A stretch of DNA of 64,000 nucleotides from Corallium rubrum (lineage: Eukaryota; Cnidaria; Anthozoa; Scleralcyonacea; Coralliidae). Made by a program: the position numbers and the translations under genes. This document shows positions 1-27,476 of the stretch, piece by piece (positions within the stretch are counted from its first letter, which is position 1; each line of letters begins with the position of its first letter). A model generated the notes under the pieces. It saw only the letters and a program-made list of their open reading frames with translations. It was not told where the DNA came from and ran no database searches. The stretch lies in assembly GCA_964035015.1 (NCBI GenBank), contig OZ035997.1:59832285-59896284 (forward strand), given 5' to 3'.

Positions 1-1
1 A

Positions 2-1096
2 CAACACGCAATTCTTGATATAGTAAATAAAATACAAGAAAACATGGACAATAAACGACTTACTTGTGATATATTTATCGATCTTCAAAAAGCATTTGAT
101 ACAGTGGATCATTCAATTTTATTATATAAGCTACAATATTATGGATTTAGAGGTATAATCTACGATTGGTTTTCATCTTATTTAATAAACCGTGTTCAAA
201 CCACGCAAATCGGTACACATATTTCGAACAAGGAGATAACATTATGTGGTGTGCCACAAGGATCTGTGCTTGGTCCATTACTTTTTCTAATCTACATCAA
301 TGATATTCATCATTCCTCCAATAAATTTAGTTTTCATTTGTTTGCTGACGATACTAACTTGCTATATTCTAACAAGAACCCTAAAACTCTCGAAAATGTA
401 GTAAATACAGAAATAGAAAAAATATACGACTGGTTGAACGCAAATAAACTAACTTTGAATATTAAAAAATCAAACTTTGTTATTTTTCATCCCCACCAGA
501 AGAAGCTAAGTTATCATATAAATATTAAAATATTTGACAAAAAGAACAACAAGTTCATCTCTCTTGAGCGAAAGGAGTTTGTTAAATACCTGGGCATTTT
601 ACTTGACAGTCATTTAACTTGGAAAGATCATATTAGTTATGTTGCCTCTAAAATAAGTAAAACAATTGGAGTCATTGCCAGACTTCGTCACTTTGTGCCC
701 TTTCAAATTCTTACAAAAATTTACCGATCTCTAATATATCCTTATCTATCTTATGGCATAACTGTTTGGGGAAATGCTGCACAAATGCATTTAAAAAAAC
801 TTTTAATACTGCAAAAGCGTGTTCTTCGACTAATGCACTTTGCTAATAATCGGGATCATGCTATTCCTCTTTTCAATAACACTAACAATTTACCAATAAG
901 TATGCTTTATGTTGAATCAGTTTCCAGACTAATGTATGATATTACCAATGAATTAGCACCAATAAATATGATTGATTTATTTATCCAAACTTCTAATGTG
1001 CACTCGTATAATACCAGATCTTCAACTGCAGGCAACTATCATATGAAATATTCTCGCACAAATGGAATAATATTCCAATATATCTCCGTAACTTAG
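2..1096 (+). mobile_element. LINE (non-LTR retrotransposon) reverse transcriptase, 5' end outside window
   Basis: The frame is open from base 2, so the ORF enters from outside the window; the first Met is at 44. The product is the reverse transcriptase of a non-LTR retrotransposon that would copy its RNA at a nicked target. Visible RT motifs in order are DIFIDLQKAFDTVDHSIL, the PQGSVLGPLLFLIYINDI block and the catalytic FADDTNLL box (YxDD-type, here FADD). A long C-terminal thumb region follows and ends in the SYNTRSS motif usual near the end of Jockey/CR1-like ORFs. The endonuclease half is not in the window. The frame stops at 1096, close to where an oppositely oriented transposon ORF begins, so the 3' part is probably interrupted or truncated. 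The RT assignment is secure; the exact clade is not determined. Confidence 0.93.
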
Positions 1097-1722
1097 GGAG
1101 AAAGATCTTTAGCAAATTGTTTTGTGGCTTCATAGGTTCCTCCAGTAAGAACAATTGCAGCAGGAATTGAAATGTTACCAGCTGGCTTTTTGTTTAACTC
1201 TGGTTGTGACCTCCACTGAAAAGGATGGTTGTTACAACATGTTGTTTTTATTGTTACCATGCTACCAGTGTAAAACTTTTGTATCTCACACAGGGAACCG
1301 CATGTTTTACACGATATAAACAACTGATCAAGCGTACTTTCAAAGACTATAAATTTTCTTTCGTTTTTTAACCCTTCATCTTCCGACTCACTGCTATCTT
1401 CTGATTCGGAACAAACATATTCATGATCAATATCTGATTGTTTATCACTACTGCTTGAATAGTCACCGTCCTCTGGCTGTTCAAAATCAGATGCTGTAAT
1501 TGATGTGTTCGTTTCTTCTTTTGTTTCAATCAGTGTTGAAACAGGAGTAACAAAAGTAACAGGACAACTGTGATTCGTAGTGTGAGCAAAGCCATTTTTT
1601 TGCTCAATAGGTGTCACACGGCATTGCTTAGTTTTAGCTGCAGTACGTTTCCTTGGTTTTCGTCGTGCTAGCGTTTGTATGGCAATGCTCCTTCTTAATT
1701 TGGTTTCACCAAAAAGATTCAT
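1093..1722 (-). CDS. Transposon-type ORF, 209 aa, C-terminus probably truncated
   Basis: An uninterrupted ORF runs from a Met at 1722. The N-terminal 60 residues are basic (RRKPRKRTAAKTKQ). A strongly acidic Ser/Asp/Glu tract follows, then a Cys-rich region with CKTCG, TTCCNNH, the motif FQWRSQP and a following PAGN. This layout (basic tail, acidic linker, zinc-binding region with an R-S-Q-P motif) resembles proteins of DNA transposons and their domesticated relatives that I have seen in fish and cnidarians, but I cannot name the superfamily. It stops where the LINE reading frame also stops, so it most likely lies in or abuts the LINE and has lost its C-terminal catalytic part. No introns were needed. 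Host function is unlikely. Confidence 0.55.
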   Translation of the reverse strand: MNLFGETKLRRSIAIQTLARRKPRKRTAAKTKQCRVTPIEQKNGFAHTTNHSCPVTFVTPVSTLIETKEETNTSITASDFEQPEDGDYSSSSDKQSDIDHEYVCSESEDSSESEDEGLKNERKFIVFESTLDQLFISCKTCGSLCEIQKFYTGSMVTIKTTCCNNHPFQWRSQPELNKKPAGNISIPAAIVLTGGTYEATKQFAKDLSP

Positions 1723-1734
1723 GACTTACTTCTT

Positions 1735-2045
1735 GGTATCCTGAATGTTGAGAATGACTACCTTGAATTACCGATCATAATACAGAGAATATCTGATTAA
1801 CTCTATGTGTCTGTATGACTATGTGTGTATATTTATTTACGTATAAAATACTGCTAAAAATTTAGTCTGTTCCATGTAAACTTCTACCATTCTTATATTA
1901 TTCTATTATTAACTACTTATATACTGTACTATGATCTACTAATAACACCTCCCGCCTTGATTAGCTATTGCTATTTGCGGGTTAGTGTTTTAATTTTGTA
2001 ATTTTAATTTTGAAGAATAAATTGAAAAAATTGAATTGAATTGAG
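1735..2045 (+). mobile_element. Possible 3' untranslated tail of the upstream LINE
   Basis: This AT-rich non-coding stretch ends in an AATAAATTG motif followed by TTGAA-type short repeats (AAATTGAATTGAATTGA) at about 2018-2045. Short tandem repeats at the 3' end are typical of Jockey/CR1-like LINEs. If correct, the 1093-1722 ORF lies inside the LINE. The continuity of the two LINE pieces is inferred. Confidence 0.4.
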
Positions 2046-2240
2046 TTTTGAATATGAATAGCATCGCGCCAAAGCGCGCAGTGACGTCACGAGGTAACAC
2101 CGCTGCGTGATCGCGGGTTCGCTGCGATATACAACATGGCGGTTATCGTACATGCAAATTTTCGTACTTTCGTTGTTTAATTTCTCGACTTGATTTAACA
2201 TGGGAATTTTAGACTTTGTGAGAAGGGTAAGCATGATATA
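2046..2240. other. CpG-rich patch, no gene recognised
   Basis: About 150 bp rich in CG dinucleotides (GCATCGCGCC, AAGCGCGCAG, TGACGTCACG) in an AT-rich setting. It contains a CRE-like TGACGTCA at 2091. It could be a promoter or the 5' end of a transposon. No ORF of note starts here. Confidence 0.3.
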
Positions 2241-2249
2241 ATCGTTTAT

Positions 2250-2690
2250 TTAAACTCAAGTTGTTTCGACATCTGACTTCCCCTTTAAAGACACAGTGTC
2301 ACCAAGAAGCAAACTTGAAAAAGTTCGTGGTCAAATTCAAGTTCACATGATTAAAATTATGATGAATGTCACACACGTCAAAACTTAGATTAAGAAGCCC
2401 GTAAGAAAACGCACTAATGACTTACTATTTTAACGTTTTAAGAATTTTATTCCTTTCCTTTGCACAAAAATATGTTTGTCTCGCGTAAAATTAATTAAGC
2501 GGTAATTTAATAGCTGACGCGCGCTGTGCCTTTAATTAGCATATATTTGAAATAAAAGCGATTGAATATATAGATATTTCAGTAATTTTGTCCGTTGACC
2601 GTTGTAAGTTAAATTTGAACTAAAATTTTGTAATCCTATATTCACTTTGTATATATAAAGACACTTGTATCCACTTGTAAATTAGTTAAC
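2250..2690. other. No gene seen
   Basis: AT-rich non-coding sequence without a recognisable exon or transposon end. Confidence 0.5.
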
Positions 2691-2696
2691 CGTTTA

Positions 2697-2760
2697 TCTG
2701 TACGTATATACTGAAGATGGTATAAGTTTTACCGAAACATGTCTACTATTAAAAAAATTG
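2697..2760 (+). ncRNA. Hammerhead-ribozyme-like motif (Penelope/retrozyme type)
   Basis: The conserved core can be laid out directly. CTGAAGA (2711-2717) is the CUGANGA box. GGTA/TACC form helix II with a UAAGUUU loop. GAAA is at 2734-2737, and the helix III remnant AC..GT ends in a GTC cleavage triplet (2741-2743). Flanking ATATA (2706-2710) and TACTAT (2744-2749) can pair as helix I with one bulged C. Hammerheads with a minimal helix III are known from Penelope-like elements. No Penelope ORF lies next to this copy. Cleavage activity is not shown. Confidence 0.45.
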
Positions 2761-2764
2761 TCGT

Positions 2765-3550
2765 ATATTTGAAGTTTATAACTTTGGTATTCGTTAATTA
2801 ATGAAGTACTGGTTCAACATACGTGTGTTCATGATTTTTTGTTGATTCCTCCATTCTCATTCCCAGAGGTCCCGATCCTGTGGAACTTCAACACGGAACG
2901 GAAGCTCTGGGAAATTTACACGAAAAAGTTCCTAAAATTGTTCTCAGAGCACTCATCACCTCGTCCCAGGCGCCGCGAAGATCTGAAAACACGGCACTCT
3001 TCTATACAACTAATTTTAATTAACTACTCCTCAACGATAGATAAAATGAATTTGTTTTACGAAGCCATGTTTTTCAGATAGAGAATGGTCATGTCTTAAA
3101 TTTATCAAATTCACATGTACTTTGTATGCTTTTACAAGTCTTTGCATGCTTTTACCAAAAACCCTGTCATCCACATGCGGTACCCCAAACTCGTGCTGAG
3201 GCAGTAGTTTATGCAAGACATATATGATTTGTTTACAGGGTGAACACGAAGGAGGTAGAAAAGATAGAAAAATACCAAGACCTTTCTAGAGAATTGAGAA
3301 AACTATGGGATATGAGAGTGACAATCTTTCCAGAGATTATCGGGACATTGGAGACAACACCAAAAAAAATTTTGCAAGAGAATGGAGGACATCGAAATTA
3401 ACACCAGAATATTGGAGTTACAAAAAACCGCTATCATCCATTCCGCTAGGATCCTCAGGAAAGTTCTAATTGCAATTTGAGGAGTCTTGTTGGCACTGAA
3501 TCTCAGGAACTATAATAACATTGATGACATGATCAATGTGAAATTGATAC
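2765..3550. other. No gene seen
   Basis: Non-coding sequence. Short open frames here have no exon-like boundaries or recognisable motifs. Confidence 0.45.
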
Positions 3551-3554
3551 AAAA

Positions 3555-3603
<49 letters not shown>
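3555..3603. repeat. (AAT)n microsatellite
   Basis: About 16 perfect AAT units. Confidence 0.97.
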
Positions 3604-3607
<4 letters not shown>

Positions 3608-3649
3608 GAATAAGTATAGGTATTATGATAGCGAGTAGCCTACAATTAA

Positions 3650-3757
3650 GGATTTACACTACAAGTGATATTTGAAAATTTTGACAAAATTGCACGAGCC
3701 GTTAGGCAAGTGCAATTTGGCATAATTTTCAAATATCACGAGTAGTGTAAATCCTTA
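3650..3757. repeat. 108-bp hairpin element with GAGCCGTTAGGC loop
   Basis: The arm AAGGATTTACACTAC..GTGATATTTGAAAATT is repeated inverted after the loop GCACGAGCCGTTAGGCAAGTGC. It is a short palindromic element, one of several in this window with a related G/C-rich tip. Confidence 0.75.
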
Positions 3758-4047
3758 ATTGTACGAGCAAAATCATATGATTACTCATTTATTATTTGCG
3801 TGACAAAATTACGACACGTACGCTTCGTACTCACCGTCACGCCTTTAAAAACATCTTGTTTCATTACTTGAGAAGAAACATTTTCACTCTGGGTGTTCTC
3901 CATACTCATTTCGAGATATTTACATGGACTTTTTAGTTCATAGTGTACCACAAGTCGATGGAAATGTGAAAACTTTTCATTGCAGAATTGGCCGCCATTT
4001 TGAATTTTATTGTCAACATCGTTCCCAGGAATGTCATTTAGCATTAT

Positions 4048-4119
4048 TCTCATTCAAAAATTTCGTATTGTATCACCACCCCAATGAGGCCACCGATCAC
4101 GTGAGTGAAAACGATCCAT
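4048..4119 (-). mobile_element. MITE fragment, same family as 49622-49796
   Basis: The terminus GGATCGTTTTCACTCACGTG (read on minus) and the following TGGGGTGGTG segment match the short element at 49.6-49.8 kb. Confidence 0.6.
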
Positions 4120-4134
4120 TGGACAACCATCCAC

Positions 4135-4200
4135 CTGAGAGCTCACGAAACAAAAGACAAAATCGCTCCGCGCGACGTTTTTCGCCTAGTGGAAAACCGC
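4135..4200 (-). mobile_element. Partial MITE with TTTTCCACTAGGCGA terminus
   Basis: One end of the family whose complete copy is at 8044-8198: GCGGTTTTCCACTAGGCGAAA (minus strand) followed by CGCGCGGAGCGA and a GAGCTC motif. Confidence 0.6.
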
Positions 4201-4204
4201 CATT

Positions 4205-5285
4205 TAGCACAGGAGAGGAATTTGCATTTTCACTTGGACGAAGCCAATCAAACAAGACACGATTTTATTTGTTTGCTTATTTCAACTCACCCAGTAAAAC
4301 AATTATTTCATAATTATATTGTAACCTGAACCGTGACAGTCTACTATAGTCAGACAGTCTAATAGTGATAAAATAAAGTAATGTACAGAAATCATTCTAA
4401 CTAAATTAAGCCTGTTCGACACTCAAACGCAATCGTGTGATCGACTGTCGTGCAAACAAGGTCTAGCGAGTGTTTCTTGTACTTGTTTTAAAACAATTGA
4501 TGATCCCAAAATATTAATCCCGAGGATTTTTTAAAACTGCTTTCCACTCCGTTCTGTGTATGATTCGCCATCTTTGTTTTGTGAGCCCCACAAACAAGAC
4601 ATTCGTAGATAATTACATGAAGTACCAAGCTCAGTGTAAGCCGTTAGAGCAACATGGCAGAAACACAAGCGCCCCAAGCGACTCGGCAAGGATACTCATT
4701 GGATTTCCTCTCTCTATATATTTCTATAAAAATGTTTTGTTTCGAGTGCAAGTAATGAAGAAGAAGCAAGAAAAGCTTATAATCTTGAAATGGGTGTCAG
4801 TATTTTTTTTTTCGTAACTGAAGATGTAAACATTACCTTTCGTCATGCGCAGAACGGAGTGGAATGCATATTTAAACAATAACACTGAAAACTCCCCAAA
4901 AGTGTTCTTTCTAGAAAAGAACCTTAATTTCTATACACCCTTAGCTGTGTTTTTTTTAAATTTCTAATCCCAGACAGAAAAATGTAACGCAAGCAGATAT
5001 ATAACGTTTTCAAACAAGTTTTCACGAAGCCACGCTGCTTTCTTCCTTCATTTCTATAAAAATAGCGTTGAAAAAAAAAAGCGAAGAATTAATTAAATAC
5101 GGATAACTACAGGGAGATAAAAATGAATAATATTTTCTTAGACTAAAATATAAATGTGCTATGCTGGATGGATACTGCAAACATTTATGAGTTAATTTTC
5201 TAAAGAAATAGAATGCATGAATGAACATTAGGGCCATTTAAACGAGAGAAAATAAGTCGTGAGTTAAACTCCTCTGGCGTGAATC
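4205..5285. other. No gene seen
   Basis: AT-rich non-coding sequence. Short frames lack splice context or known motifs. Confidence 0.45.
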
Positions 5286-5599
5286 AGAATAAACTAGAAG
5301 TACATAAATGCAATAACCCCTCGCCCGCTTTTACATGAATTTTTGTAAATACCCCTGATTAGAAAACATTAATGCCATCTCCCTTGCCCTCTTTTCTATT
5401 GGGGGCCTGGAAATAGGCTACTGAGGCAGGCGTAAAAAGTTTGTCAAATTTTACAGTTTTTTCATTCTGTTTACAAAAAAATCATCGCTACATCATCTGA
5501 AAACGTTTTTCAAAAACATTGAATTGATTGAAAACTACTCAAACAACTACCTGGCTTGTTGCCACGGCTATATTCATTGATGGCATTTCAAATTCCTCT

Positions 5600-5811
5600 A
5601 ATACTTTGAGGCCTGGACCTCTCTCTGTGCTGAATAATATCGTCTGGCGTAAGCCAGAATAAAATACTAAAGACTCGTCGTCAGGCTTCAAAGTGTTAAA
5701 GAGATAGGTTTTAGCACTTTGAGGCTTTGACATCTGTCTGTGCTGAATAAAATCGTCTGGCGTTAGCCAGAGTAAATACTAAAGACTCGTCTTCAGGCTT
5801 CAAAGTGTTAA
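5600..5811. mobile_element. Two adjacent TTAA-type MITEs (about 105 bp each)
   Basis: Copies at 5600-5699 and 5711-5811. Each has ends of the type (TTAA)CACTTTGAGGC and GGCTTCAAAGTGTTAA and the core CGTCTGGCGTTAGCCAGA followed by ATAAA..ACTAAAGACTCG. A related single copy sits in a TTAA site at 22452. Confidence 0.75.
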
Positions 5812-6057
5812 GCTATTAACAAAAACAATTTTTCATTTCGAAATCTGAAGTGCGGAAACTGTTTTCACCTACATGTTATTAAATATTTCCACAGCATTTG
5901 TACATTTTCACAGGAGAAAAAATTGCTGCTTTTCGGAGTTTTTCTCCGAATTATGGCTTAAAAAAAATGTGATAACTAGTTTGGCTCAGTCAATAAATAG
6001 CAGAACTATATTATACTCGAAATATGGTATAGTAGGTTAATACTGCCGAAACAGAGA

Positions 6058-6108
6058 ACGTGAGTGGTCTAACGTTTCGAGCGAAGGTCCTTCGTCAGAG
6101 AGAAACGT
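6058..6108 (-). ncRNA. Degenerate hammerhead-like motif
   Basis: On the minus strand the order CTGACGA, AGGACCTTCGCTC, GAAA, CGTT is present. This resembles the CUGANGA/GAAA/NUH order of Penelope-type hammerheads, but helix II pairs poorly, so it is probably inactive or coincidental. Confidence 0.25.
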
Positions 6109-6877
6109 AAAGAGTGAAATAAACAACGAGCTTATTATACGCGAGATAATCACGTGATAAACATTAGCCAATCAGAGCCTACTTTTAGAGCCTACATTAG
6201 CCTACTTTTATTACTCTATTATACTCGGCTTCATAGCCGGACAATATTGTTAGACAATGATGGGCATAATTGTTTCAACAATATTGCTTTGCTTTGTTAT
6301 TCTCAAACTCATTATAATAATAATGATTGTCGCAGCCAATCCATGAACGTGTGCCACATCACATGCATGAGATTTGATACCCAATCAAAACCTGAAGGAA
6401 ACTTCCTAGTGCACTGGATCATTCTTAATTTGCATATTGAAATCCGGCAATGAAGAAAACACCACGCACAAATCACAATGCGAATATTCGCCCATCATCA
6501 GAAATTTGGGGCGTTTGTGCCGCCGCTCTCGCTGGCGGCCATTCGCCTAATAATCCCGGAATCCAGGGAGAGGGTGCTAATCCCGACCGGCGTAAAACCC
6601 CTTATCCGCGAGTTTACAAGGCAGGAGTATGGTAGATCATATGGGCGGCGAGGATTTTTGGGCACTGGTAACCTATTGAGCAAAATCTTTTTAACGGCAT
6701 TCTTTTACCAAGAATGTGCTTTTTGTGAAAAAAAAACTACATAAATATACAATGAAAAGAGAAAATGCAGCTCAATTGGGTGTTACAAAATTATACGTTA
6801 AAGCGGGCGAGGGGTTATTGCGTTTATATATTTCTAGTATAATTATGTATTCTAAGGACTTCTAAGGCCAATGATTC

Positions 6878-7715
6878 TATTAGTCCAGAGGCTGGAGAGG
6901 GAGTATTGTCATCCGAGCTGAGAATTTACGAGACCAACTTTTTAGTGTAATTTTGGGTGTAGATTACGATTTTGCATGTTGCACTTGATCAAGTGTTCGA
7001 GGGGACGTCTCCGAGAAACGGGGGGTTAAAAGGGGATCTTCACCTTATCAGTTTTACCTTGCATAATTTAAGTTTGTCTCATTTGAAAGAACTCGGGAAA
7101 TGGTATAGTAAGACTCTTTACAATTTCCCCATATCTGTCTTAGTTTTCGAAATATTTTGGCCAAAATTAGCGTGCAGTCGGCCATTTTGTAGATCTAGTA
7201 AGAAAGAGTGAGTAACTGTTTGTACGTACCTTATTGATCTGTTTACATTCTTTCAATCCATCTCAGTTCAAAAATACAGTAGATGAAGAATTGGATGAAC
7301 ACGTTTCGTGAATCTAAATGATTCAATGTCTATTGATATGAATTTTCCCTTTTTTTGTATTTAATTTTTTCATATCAATAGACATTGAATCATTTAGATT
7401 CACGAAACGTGTTGATTTTGGACAAAATATTTCGAAAACTAAGACAGATATGGGAAAGTTGTAAAGAGTCTTACTATAACATTTCATGACTTCTTTGAAA
7501 CGAGACAAACTTAAATTATGCTTCCAATGTCCTAAGGTAAAACTGATAAGGTAAAGACACCCCCCCTTTAACCCCCGTTTCTCGGAAACGCCCCCTCAAA
7601 CACCTGATCAACATGCAAAATCGCAATCTACACCCAAAATTACACTAAAATAAGTTGGTCTCGTAAATTTTCCGCTCGGGTGACAATACTCCCCCTCTGG
7701 CCTCTGGACTATATT
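6878..7715. mobile_element. 0.84-kb fold-back element
   Basis: Long inverted repeats of about 290 bp. The left arm begins TAGTCCAGAGGCTGGAGAGG and the right arm ends CTCTGGCCTCTGGACTA. A second inverted pair (GAATCTAAATGATTCAATGT and its complement) closes near 7315-7400. There is no transposase; it is a non-autonomous DNA element. Confidence 0.8.
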
Positions 7716-7719
7716 GTAT

Positions 7720-8040
7720 TCTAGTGTTTCTCGTTATTCAGGTCATTGAGTTCTTTAGAATTTCCTAAATCGTACATGTATGTATATATAAACAACCTGT
7801 AAACGACCACATGACTGTGAAATCAAGCAAGTTCAAACGTTTTTTGAAGTACTATGCTATAGGGGAAAATGAGGATCTTTATGTGCTCTCGATGTAGACT
7901 GACTCATGCCGAATGCACCGCGAGTCTGGCACTTCGCGTCGCCCGTAACATTATTGGTCAATTTGGCCAATTTCTAACACATGTTTACAAAGATTATTAT
8001 GGCTAACACAAAAGTGGCGCTTTCACTGCAAAATTAGACG
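7720..8040. other. No gene seen
   Basis: Non-coding sequence between two transposons. Confidence 0.45.
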
Positions 8041-8043
8041 ATC

Positions 8044-8198
8044 TAAGCCGGTTTTCCACTAGGCGATTTGTTTCGCGCGAAGCGACTTTCTTTTGTTCGA
8101 ATTCAATAGATTTCTGATTAGTTCCAGCTCAGAGCTCATGAGACAAAAGAAAAAGTCGCTTCGCGCGAAAAAAGTCGCCTAGTGGAAAACCGGCTTTA
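8044..8198. mobile_element. 155-bp MITE (TAAGCCGGTTTTCCACTAGG)
   Basis: Terminal inverted repeats TAAGCCGGTTTTCCACTAGG and its complement, continuing CGA..TCGCGCGAAGCGACTTT, with a central GAGCTCATGAGACAAAAGA motif. Partial relatives are at 4135-4200 and 56239-56330. Confidence 0.85.
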
Positions 8199-8199
8199 G

Positions 8200-8755
8200 G
8201 AAGTACTTTGTCGTCGAGGTAAGTAAATGTTTTTTAGGTATAACTGCCGACAGCGGCTTAGTCCATGCTGACGTCAGATGGAGTCTGGCAAAGAAGAAAT
8301 ATATCACCGTTTAAACAAAATTTGAATTATTATGTGCTTTCCTTATTATTTACTGTTGAAAACCGCTACTATCTTGTCCCAAGTTTCTGGCAATGCTGAG
8401 AGGCAAGATCAAACACGTTTATCGTGTCTTATCTGGGGACTCCCAAGAGCCGAAAACAATTATAAAAACTCGGGGCAACGCCAACGGTTTTCATTTGTTT
8501 TTTGTTTTGTTTTTTATATTTGGGACCCTTGATGAAACTCTCAAACTCGTGTTTGATCTATTGCATAAAATGCTGCTATCTCAAACGCTCTATTAAATTA
8601 AAAAATTGTCTGAGTGGGCCAAGATAACGTGATACTACTTGTTTGAGATAGCGATCGAGATTCTATACTATAAAAATGTTACTTTATGATGATGTTGTGC
8701 TAAACTAATAATAATAAAACTAAGAAGTATATTCTGTATCATGGTTTAAAAATAC
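8200..8755. other. No separate gene; downstream flank of the minus-strand gene
   Basis: This lies 3' of the stop codon at 8756-8758. It would hold the 3' UTR of the minus-strand gene. Minus-strand AATAAA is not clearly placed. No other exon is seen. Confidence 0.4.
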
Positions 8756-25846
<17,091 letters not shown>

Positions 25847-26376
25847 CTAATAAATATTTGAATAAAAGCTATATAGAGATGTATAACAATTAGCCAAAGA
25901 ATAACTTGTGTGAATGTGAAACATATTAGGTAAATTCAGATTTGGATATACGCCGACACAACTCACTGATTTTAAAATAAAGTTGGATTGAATATTTTGT
26001 ATTGTTAAAGCCTTGAAAGAGTTGGGAATTTTTCCGGTCCCAGATCGTCTGGGATTATTACGACAAGGAGTAACGTCCCAGACAGTCACCGATCTAGAAT
26101 CGGAATCATTTCTATTTGGAAAATTAAAACAAATCCCAGACGGTCAATGACGATCGGGGATTCTTACGACTAGTAACGACATGTGTCAACACTGAAGAAC
26201 ATATGAAGAATACTGAAACCACACGTCTGGGAGAATCGGCCGGGGACCTGAAAAATCCCCGTAGAAATTGTAGAAATGTACTAAGTTAACCTGATAAATG
26301 AATGAGAAATATGAGGAAAACCAATATTGTTAAACTTAATACAAAAATTCCACATCAACAATAAATATATATTTTA

Positions 26377-26450
26377 ACTAGAAATACTTCGATGTAACTA
26401 TCCCTCGCCCTCTTTTATATTAATCTTTGAAACAACGCCCAGCAAAAACA
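26377..26450 (+). mobile_element. ACTAGAAATAC terminus fragment
   Basis: ACTAGAAATACTTCGATGTA followed by CCCTCGCCCTCTTTTATATT. The homologous right-arm sequence is at 51960-52020, so it predates the duplication. Confidence 0.55.
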
Positions 26451-26589
26451 AACACTAATCCTCAGGATAATTAATAGCCGACTTTGCGGTTTGGGCGAGC
26501 CGAGGGAAAGCACGAAAAAGTGTAGATGTATATCATTTAGGTTTAAACGAAAACATAAAAACAGCACAAGGTATAAAACTTTTTTGTAT

Positions 26590-27205
26590 CAACCAACTAG
26601 TGGTCTATTACGAATTCGGCATTCTGATTGGCTGAGCTACTAGTGATCTATTGATGATAGATCACTAGTAGCGTTATCCAATGACAAACCTTCTTATAAC
26701 TGGAATATTCCTATCCTGTCCAATCAGAAGCCATGACAAATTCATGCAATCAAAACAGGAAACAATGTCAAAATGGCGTTCACTAAAATTTATATACGAG
26801 TGATGAAATCATAAAAATATTGGCCCGAAACTAATGGAAAATTGTTCAGTTTGATATTTTCGAATAAGAAAATTAATCCGCTTATGCCTATATGGAATAT
26901 ATCTACACCAAATTTGAAGCAAAGTAATTACAATCTCGTTTTTTTGTGAGCGATTGTTTATCATGTGCCATCGAACTACTCTACATTTTGAAGGGGGAGA
27001 CTTCCGCAAACAAAAATTAAAACTATCTGAAACTGATATGGAACAATGTTTGATAAGACTTATTTACGTTAAAGAAAAGTTGTTTATAGTTGATACTAAA
27101 ACAATTATAGGCAACTCACCCTCGTTTTCTACGAGCAGATAGTCAACTCGGCTTCGCCTCGTTGATTATCAGCTTATAGAAAACTTGGTCTCGTTGTCTA
27201 ATTGT
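26590..27205. mobile_element. Left-arm-only insertion with internal palindromes
   Basis: The right arm is continuous where this 0.6 kb lies. It contains CTACTAGTGATCTATTGATGATAGATCACTAGTAG and a hairpin at 27125-27183 with tip AACTCGGCTTCGCCTCGTT. Open frames inside are short and unrecognised. Confidence 0.5.
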
Positions 27206-27476
27206 TAAATATAAAAGATGAATGGTTTAGTGGCAAAAAAATTAAGGTTAACTAATGTCTAACAATTGACTAAAAGCTTATTATATAAACGTATCGCCAA
27301 TCTTGGCGTTTACAATGATTCCAATCAGCAAAATAAATAAATATAAATCCCCTACCGTTAACGATTTTGTGACCAATTAGTGACCACAAACCGGCCAATT
27401 TAGATCAAAACATCGAGTTTTTGTTTACCATACGGCGTTTAGTTTCTTCGGGTTTTCCGGTTTCTCTTCAAGATAC

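Larger units (their letters stand above)
5293..6838. mobile_element. 1.55-kb TIR element ('ACTAGAA' family) with ATAA target duplication
   Basis: The left end begins ACTAGAAGTACATAAATGCA and continues ATAACCCCTCGCCCGCTTTTA. The right end is its inverted copy ending TTCTAGT. The 4-bp sequence ATAA flanks both ends (5289-5292 and 6839-6842), consistent with a target-site duplication. There is no transposase inside, so it is non-autonomous. It carries two nested TTAA-type MITEs. Related single termini lie at 24522, 26377 and 42020. Confidence 0.7.

Noticed and set aside
2839..3216. Overlapping short frames near 3 kb
   Set aside because: No motif, no splice pair, and opposite-strand overlap indicates chance.
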